From positions 1 through 10,628 of the forward strand of contig WFTX01000282.1 in the NCBI GenBank assembly GCA_015485235.1: a stretch of 10,628 nucleotides of DNA, given 5' to 3'. Every line of letters begins with the position of its first letter. The stretch's first letter is position 1. Shown piece after piece: positions 7,278 through 10,628 of this stretch. Under the pieces are notes generated by a model. The model was given only the letters and a program-made list of their open reading frames with translations. It did not search any database and was not told where the DNA came from. Source of the DNA: Nitrospirota bacterium (GTDB taxonomy: Bacteria; Nitrospirota; Thermodesulfovibrionia; Thermodesulfovibrionales; JdFR-85). The position numbers and the translations under genes are program-made.

Positions 7278-7306
7278 ATTGTATCACAATTTATTTTCAA
7301 TGTCAA
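7278..7306 (-). promoter_or_regulatory. Strong sigma70-type promoter for the exported cassette
   Basis: On the minus strand a perfect TTGACA (7301-7306) is followed by exactly 17 nt and TACAAT (7278-7283, 5 of 6). TGA directly precedes the -10 hexamer, which makes it an extended -10 element, and the spacer is A/T-rich. Transcription would start near 7271, giving a leader of about 95 nt before the ATG at 7175. A GGGCAG/CTGCCC pair (7215-7220 and 7243-7248) could fold in that leader. No other promoter in the window is this close to consensus. Confidence 0.8.
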
Positions 7307-7449
7307 GGATTAGAATTGCATCAGAGGATCGCGATATGAACGCTATGCATATTCAGATTTAGATTCGGGCCGGCTGCGTCAAGGAGACTTAACAGGTTTC
7401 AGTAAATAGAGAGTGGCACCCACTGTCCTCATTATGTGAAAATATAAGA
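7307..7449 (+). other. Upstream region of the uvrA-like gene with no clear promoter
   Basis: This AT-rich part of the divergent spacer shows no convincing -35/-10 pair reading rightwards. It holds an 8-bp palindrome ATCGCGAT (7328-7335), ATATG…CATAT (7334-7338 and 7348-7352) and a small hairpin AGTGG-CAC-CCACT (7412-7424) close to the start codon. No recognisable SOS (LexA) box of the E. coli or Bacillus type was seen. Confidence 0.35.
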
Positions 7450-10209
7450 ATGGATTTTCTAAGAATCAGGAAAGCCGCACAAAACAACCTGAAGGGTATC
7501 TCACTTGATCTCCCTCACGACTCCTTCATAGCCATCACCGGCCTTTCTGGCTCGGGGAAATCTTCCCTTGCCTTTGATACCATCTTTGCAGAGGGGCAGT
7601 GGCGTTTCATAGAGTCCCTCTCAACCTATGCCCGCCTCTTCATGGAGAAGCTGGACAGACCTGACGTGGAGTCAATATCGAACATCCGGCCTGCCATAGC
7701 CCTGGAACAGAAAAACCCCGTCAAGGGGTCCCGCTCCACCGTGGGGACACTGACCGAACTGTATGACCTCTTCCGCCTCCTCTATGCAAGGGCTGCCAGG
7801 CCCTGCTGTCCTTCCTGCGGTGAACCGATAATCAGGTGGAGACCCGAACGAGTTTATTCCACTCTCCTTGAGCACCATAACGGGAAGAGAGCGGTAATAA
7901 GCTTTCTCTCACGAAAAGAACCCGAAGAACTTGTAAAGGACGGTTTTCTCCGTTTCTGGGATGGATCAAAAACAGGTGAGCTTGCTCCTGCCCGGCCTTT
8001 AAAGAAGGCTGAAATTACTGAAGTTGTAGCAGACCGGGTAAGACTGAAAGATGACCCACGGATCATGGACTCCCTTGAACTCGCCTTCAGGGAAGGAGAA
8101 GGAAAGGTATTCGTCCACATCTTCAGTGATGACAGTGGAAACGGCTCTGACGGCACCATTCTTGATCTCTGCTTCTCGGAGAGAAACGTCTGTGAAAAGT
8201 GCGATATTGAAATCCCTCCGCCATCCCCGCTTCTCTTCTCTTTCAATCACCCTGTAGGGGCCTGCCCTGAGTGCAAGGGCTTCGGGAATATACTCAAATA
8301 CGACGAGTCCCTGATCATTCCGGATCAGGATCTATCCATCTCGGAAGGGGCGATCGAACCCTGGGAGAAACCGGCGGCCCGGTGGTGGAAGGAACAGTTT
8401 ATCAAACACGCTCCAAAGGCCGGTTTTGATATTCATAAGCCCTACCGCATGCTCACACCTGACGAAAGGGAACTCCTCTTCAGAGGGGATCAAGGCATAT
8501 ACGGCATCGAAGACTTTTTTGAGGACCTTGACAGCCGGAGATACAAACTTCACGTGAGGGTCTTCCTCAGCCGTTACCGCTCAGCCGTAACCTGCTCGTC
8601 CTGTAACGGAAAAAGGCTCAGAAAGGAATCCCTTGCCTACAGACTTTCAGGCATGGATATAGCCGAACTCTCTTCCCTCTCCATAGAAGACCTCGAGGCC
8701 TTTTTCAGAGAAGTCTCTCTGACCTCAACAGAGCAGAAGATCACCGGAGAGGTCATAAGGCAGATCACATCCAGGATAGAGTTCCTGATGCGGGTGGGGC
8801 TGGGGTATCTTCCCCTTAACCGCCTCGGAAAGACCCTCTCAGGCGGAGAGTATCAGCGTGTAAACCTTGCCAACCAGATCGGTGCCCGCCTGACCGGAAC
8901 ACTCTATGTCCTTGACGAGCCCACTGTAGGGCTTCACGCAAGGGATACAAGACGGATATCAGAGATAATCCGGGAGATGGCGGAAGAGGGCAACACGATG
9001 ATACTTGTAGAGCATGACAGGGACGTCATCTCGTCTGCAGACTGGGTTGTGGAGTTAGGTCCCGGCGGCGGACGGAAAGGGGGAGAAGTGATCTTTTCCG
9101 GTCCGATTGAAGAGTTCAGAGGCCTCGATACCCCCACTGCAAGGTATCTTCATGGAAAGGACAGGGAGGAACTCAACCTGATAAGACAGCGAAAGAGAAA
9201 CATCTCAGCAAGGGCAAGGGAGCTGGTGCTTAAGGGTGCGGAGGGCAACAACCTGAAGAAGATCGACCTCGTCATCCCCCTTAATGCCTTCGTTGTAGTA
9301 ACGGGTGTCTCCGGCTCGGGAAAGAGTTCCCTCATAGTGGATACACTCTACCGTGCCCTTTCAAGGCGGCTGAAGACCGAGACCGCCGTGCCGCTTCCGT
9401 ACAAATCCCTTAAAGGCGTTGAACACATCAAGGCGGTGAAACTGATAGACCAGAAACCCATAGGCAAGACACCCCGCTCCAATCCCGCCACGTACCTGAA
9501 GGTCTTTGACCAGATAAGAAAACTCTTTGCAGACCAGCCCTATGCCCGGGCACACGGCTATGGACCAGGGTTTTTCTCATTCAACCTCCGGGGAGGGAGG
9601 TGTGAAAGGTGCAAGGGGGAGGGGTATGAAAAGCTGGAGATGTACTTCTTTGAAGACCTCTATATCCCCTGCGAAGAATGCCAGGGAAAGAGGTACGGCC
9701 CTGAAGCACTGAGGGTGACCTACCGGGGAAAGACCATTGCCGATGTCCTTTCCATGACAGTTGATGAGGCGGCAGCCTTCTTTGAGGACGAACCCTCCAT
9801 AAGGTCGAGACTCTCCGTCATGCAGGAGATCTCCCTTGGATATCTGATACTGGGCCAGCCAGCCACATCACTTTCGGGAGGTGAGGCACAGCGGCTGAAG
9901 ATATGCGCTGAACTGGGGAGTCAGAAGAGGAAAAACTTCTTCTACATACTGGATGAACCTACTGTGGGGCTCCACTACAGGGACCTCCTCTCCCTCCTCA
10001 GGATACTCAGAAGCCTTGTGGAAGAAGGTAATACAGTGGTGGTGATTGAACATAACCTCGATCTGATCAGCGTTTCCGACTGGGTGATAGACCTGGGCCC
10101 TGAAGGCGGCCCCGGAGGGGGCGAGATCATCTTTGCAGGCCCGCCGGAAAAACTCATTCAATTCAGCCGTTCCCATACCGGAAGGTTTCTGAGGGAAGTA
10201 TATGGCTGA
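7450..10209 (+). CDS. uvrA: UvrA-family DNA damage recognition ATPase, probably a UvrA paralogue
   Basis: This is a complete 919-aa protein (E. coli UvrA has 940). UvrA dimers bind damaged DNA, load UvrB and use two ABC ATPase modules. Module 1 has Walker A GLSGSGKSS (31-39), an interrupted CxxC pair (248-251, 272-275), signature LSGGEYQR (463-470) and Walker B LYVLDEP (485-491). Module 2 has Walker A GVSGSGKSS (619-627), zinc module C718/C721…C741/C744, signature LSGGEAQR (808-815) and Walker B FYILDEP (831-837). The UvrB-binding region (about 130-245) is present but divergent and a little short. EQKNPVKGSRSTVGT (86-100) and EMYFFEDLYIPCEEC (730-744) differ from the usual DQKTTS.NPRSTVGT and EMHFLPD versions, which points to a second UvrA class. 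The ATG is the only standard start before an upstream in-frame TAA, but it has no clear Shine-Dalgarno sequence. The protein is cytoplasmic and is divergently transcribed from the exported cassette. Confidence 0.9.
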   Translation: MDFLRIRKAAQNNLKGISLDLPHDSFIAITGLSGSGKSSLAFDTIFAEGQWRFIESLSTYARLFMEKLDRPDVESISNIRPAIALEQKNPVKGSRSTVGTLTELYDLFRLLYARAARPCCPSCGEPIIRWRPERVYSTLLEHHNGKRAVISFLSRKEPEELVKDGFLRFWDGSKTGELAPARPLKKAEITEVVADRVRLKDDPRIMDSLELAFREGEGKVFVHIFSDDSGNGSDGTILDLCFSERNVCEKCDIEIPPPSPLLFSFNHPVGACPECKGFGNILKYDESLIIPDQDLSISEGAIEPWEKPAARWWKEQFIKHAPKAGFDIHKPYRMLTPDERELLFRGDQGIYGIEDFFEDLDSRRYKLHVRVFLSRYRSAVTCSSCNGKRLRKESLAYRLSGMDIAELSSLSIEDLEAFFREVSLTSTEQKITGEVIRQITSRIEFLMRVGLGYLPLNRLGKTLSGGEYQRVNLANQIGARLTGTLYVLDEPTVGLHARDTRRISEIIREMAEEGNTMILVEHDRDVISSADWVVELGPGGGRKGGEVIFSGPIEEFRGLDTPTARYLHGKDREELNLIRQRKRNISARARELVLKGAEGNNLKKIDLVIPLNAFVVVTGVSGSGKSSLIVDTLYRALSRRLKTETAVPLPYKSLKGVEHIKAVKLIDQKPIGKTPRSNPATYLKVFDQIRKLFADQPYARAHGYGPGFFSFNLRGGRCERCKGEGYEKLEMYFFEDLYIPCEECQGKRYGPEALRVTYRGKTIADVLSMTVDEAAAFFEDEPSIRSRLSVMQEISLGYLILGQPATSLSGGEAQRLKICAELGSQKRKNFFYILDEPTVGLHYRDLLSLLRILRSLVEEGNTVVVIEHNLDLISVSDWVIDLGPEGGPGGGEIIFAGPPEKLIQFSRSHTGRFLREVYG

Positions 10210-10237
10210 AGGAACCCCGCCTGACGGCGGGGTTCCT
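10210..10237. terminator. Hairpin between convergent genes, probable bidirectional terminator
   Basis: AGGAACCCCGCC (10210-10221) pairs perfectly with GGCGGGGTTCCT (10226-10237) around a TGAC loop. The 12-bp stem is very GC-rich and begins directly after the uvrA-like stop codon. It lies between two converging genes and could stop transcription from both sides. Neither side carries a good T-run, so it may act as an RNA-end stabiliser or a weak terminator. Confidence 0.7.
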
Positions 10238-10263
10238 GGTGGTGTCGCTCCCGGCAGGAACTC

Positions 10264-10628
10264 CTAAGCCACTTCCACCTTTATCTCCTTCGGCTTTGCC
10301 TCCTCCTTCTTCGGGAGCACTATCTCAAGCACTCCATCCTTGAAGGTGGCCTTTGCCTTCTCACTGTCCACCTCCACCGGAAGGGGGATAGTCCTGGAAA
10401 AACTCCCGTAGGAGATCTCGGAGGCATAGAAGTCCTCCTCCTTCACCTCCTCTTTCCGTCTGGTCTCTCCCTTCAGGGTCAGGCTGTTTTCGGTAATCGT
10501 GAGATCGATATCCTTTTTCTCGACTCCCGGTAGTTCTGCTCTCAGGACGAGTTCGTTCTTCCGGTCATAAAGTTCAATGTTCGGGACCATCATACCACCT
10601 TCCAGGGCTCTGCCCCACCATCTCCGTC
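10264..10628 (-). CDS. Small heat shock protein (Hsp20/alpha-crystallin family), N-terminus beyond the right edge
   Basis: The visible part is an alpha-crystallin domain: PNIELYDRKNELVLRAELPGV, KKDIDLTITENSLTLKGE, a YGSFSRTIPLP strand, and the GVLEIVLPK segment, then a Lys/Glu-rich tail ending KEIKVEVA. These proteins are ATP-independent holdases in the cytoplasm that bind unfolding proteins as oligomers. An ATG at 10591-10593 would give only 109 aa. The frame stays open from there to the window edge (RRWWGRALEGG before the Met pair), and bacterial family members usually have about 140-150 residues with an aromatic N-terminal arm, so I treat the gene as continuing past 10628. The AAGG near that ATG leaves an internal start possible. 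The C-terminal I-x-I/V motif that docks oligomers may be IKV in the tail. The gene converges on the uvrA-like gene. Confidence 0.85.
   Translation of the reverse strand, partial: RRWWGRALEGGMMVPNIELYDRKNELVLRAELPGVEKKDIDLTITENSLTLKGETRRKEEVKEEDFYASEISYGSFSRTIPLPVEVDSEKAKATFKDGVLEIVLPKKEEAKPKEIKVEVA

Noticed and set aside
7854..8246. Minus-strand open frames within the uvrA-like gene
   Set aside because: They are antisense to well-conserved UvrA coding sequence and have no family features.
10591..10593. ATG as the true start of the Hsp20 gene
   Set aside because: The frame is open upstream to the window edge with an aromatic, arginine-rich stretch, and 109 residues is short for the family, so the N-terminus is probably outside the window.
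1..10628. CRISPR arrays, tRNA or rRNA genes, insertion sequences, phage or defence genes
   Set aside because: I looked for regularly spaced repeats, cloverleaf sequences, transposase or integrase motifs and nuclease/toxin motifs and saw none.

Overview
The window looks like chromosomal DNA from a Gram-negative bacterium. An outer-membrane-type beta-barrel protein and several Sec-type signal peptides imply an outer membrane and periplasm. Frequent ATA (Ile) and AGG/AGA (Arg) codons, moderate GC content and the gene types would fit Nitrospirota or Desulfobacterota-like lineages. This placement is inferred from style and was not tested by a search.

Layout. (1) Positions 1-256, minus strand: the N-terminal part of a TraR/DksA-type regulator that runs off the left edge, with a good promoter at 314-343. 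(2) Positions 290-660: no convincing gene, but a strongly structured element at about 418-511 (a 17-bp two-part hairpin, a GNRA-capped hairpin and an overlapping alternative hairpin, bounded by 7-bp direct repeats). (3) Positions 661-7175, minus strand: four consecutive genes, all predicted to be exported. In transcription order they are a 745-aa coiled-coil/ASH (HYDIN-like) protein, a small 164-aa periplasmic protein, a 715-aa beta-barrel protein with a soluble C-terminal domain, and a 481-aa von Willebrand A protein with a lectin-like and a beta-rich C-terminal domain. A near-consensus extended -10 promoter (7278-7306) lies upstream. (4) Positions 7450-10209, plus strand: a complete UvrA-family protein, probably a paralogue class rather than the housekeeping UvrA. 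(5) Positions 10210-10237: a 12-bp perfect hairpin between convergent genes. (6) Positions 10264-10628, minus strand: a small heat shock protein whose N-terminus lies beyond the right edge.

How the genes may work together. The four exported genes are the unusual part of the window. The first three are nearly contiguous and the fourth follows after 165 nt, so they are probably one transcription unit. Together they offer an outer-membrane barrel, a periplasmic or surface scaffold (coiled coil plus Ig-like ASH domain), a small periplasmic partner and a metal-dependent adhesion module, which would suit a cell-envelope or surface-adhesion assembly. No cytoplasmic enzyme, ATPase or known secretion component is encoded with them, so the function is open. 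The flanking genes (DksA-like, UvrA-like, Hsp20) are stress-related types but are separately transcribed, and nothing ties them to the exported cassette.
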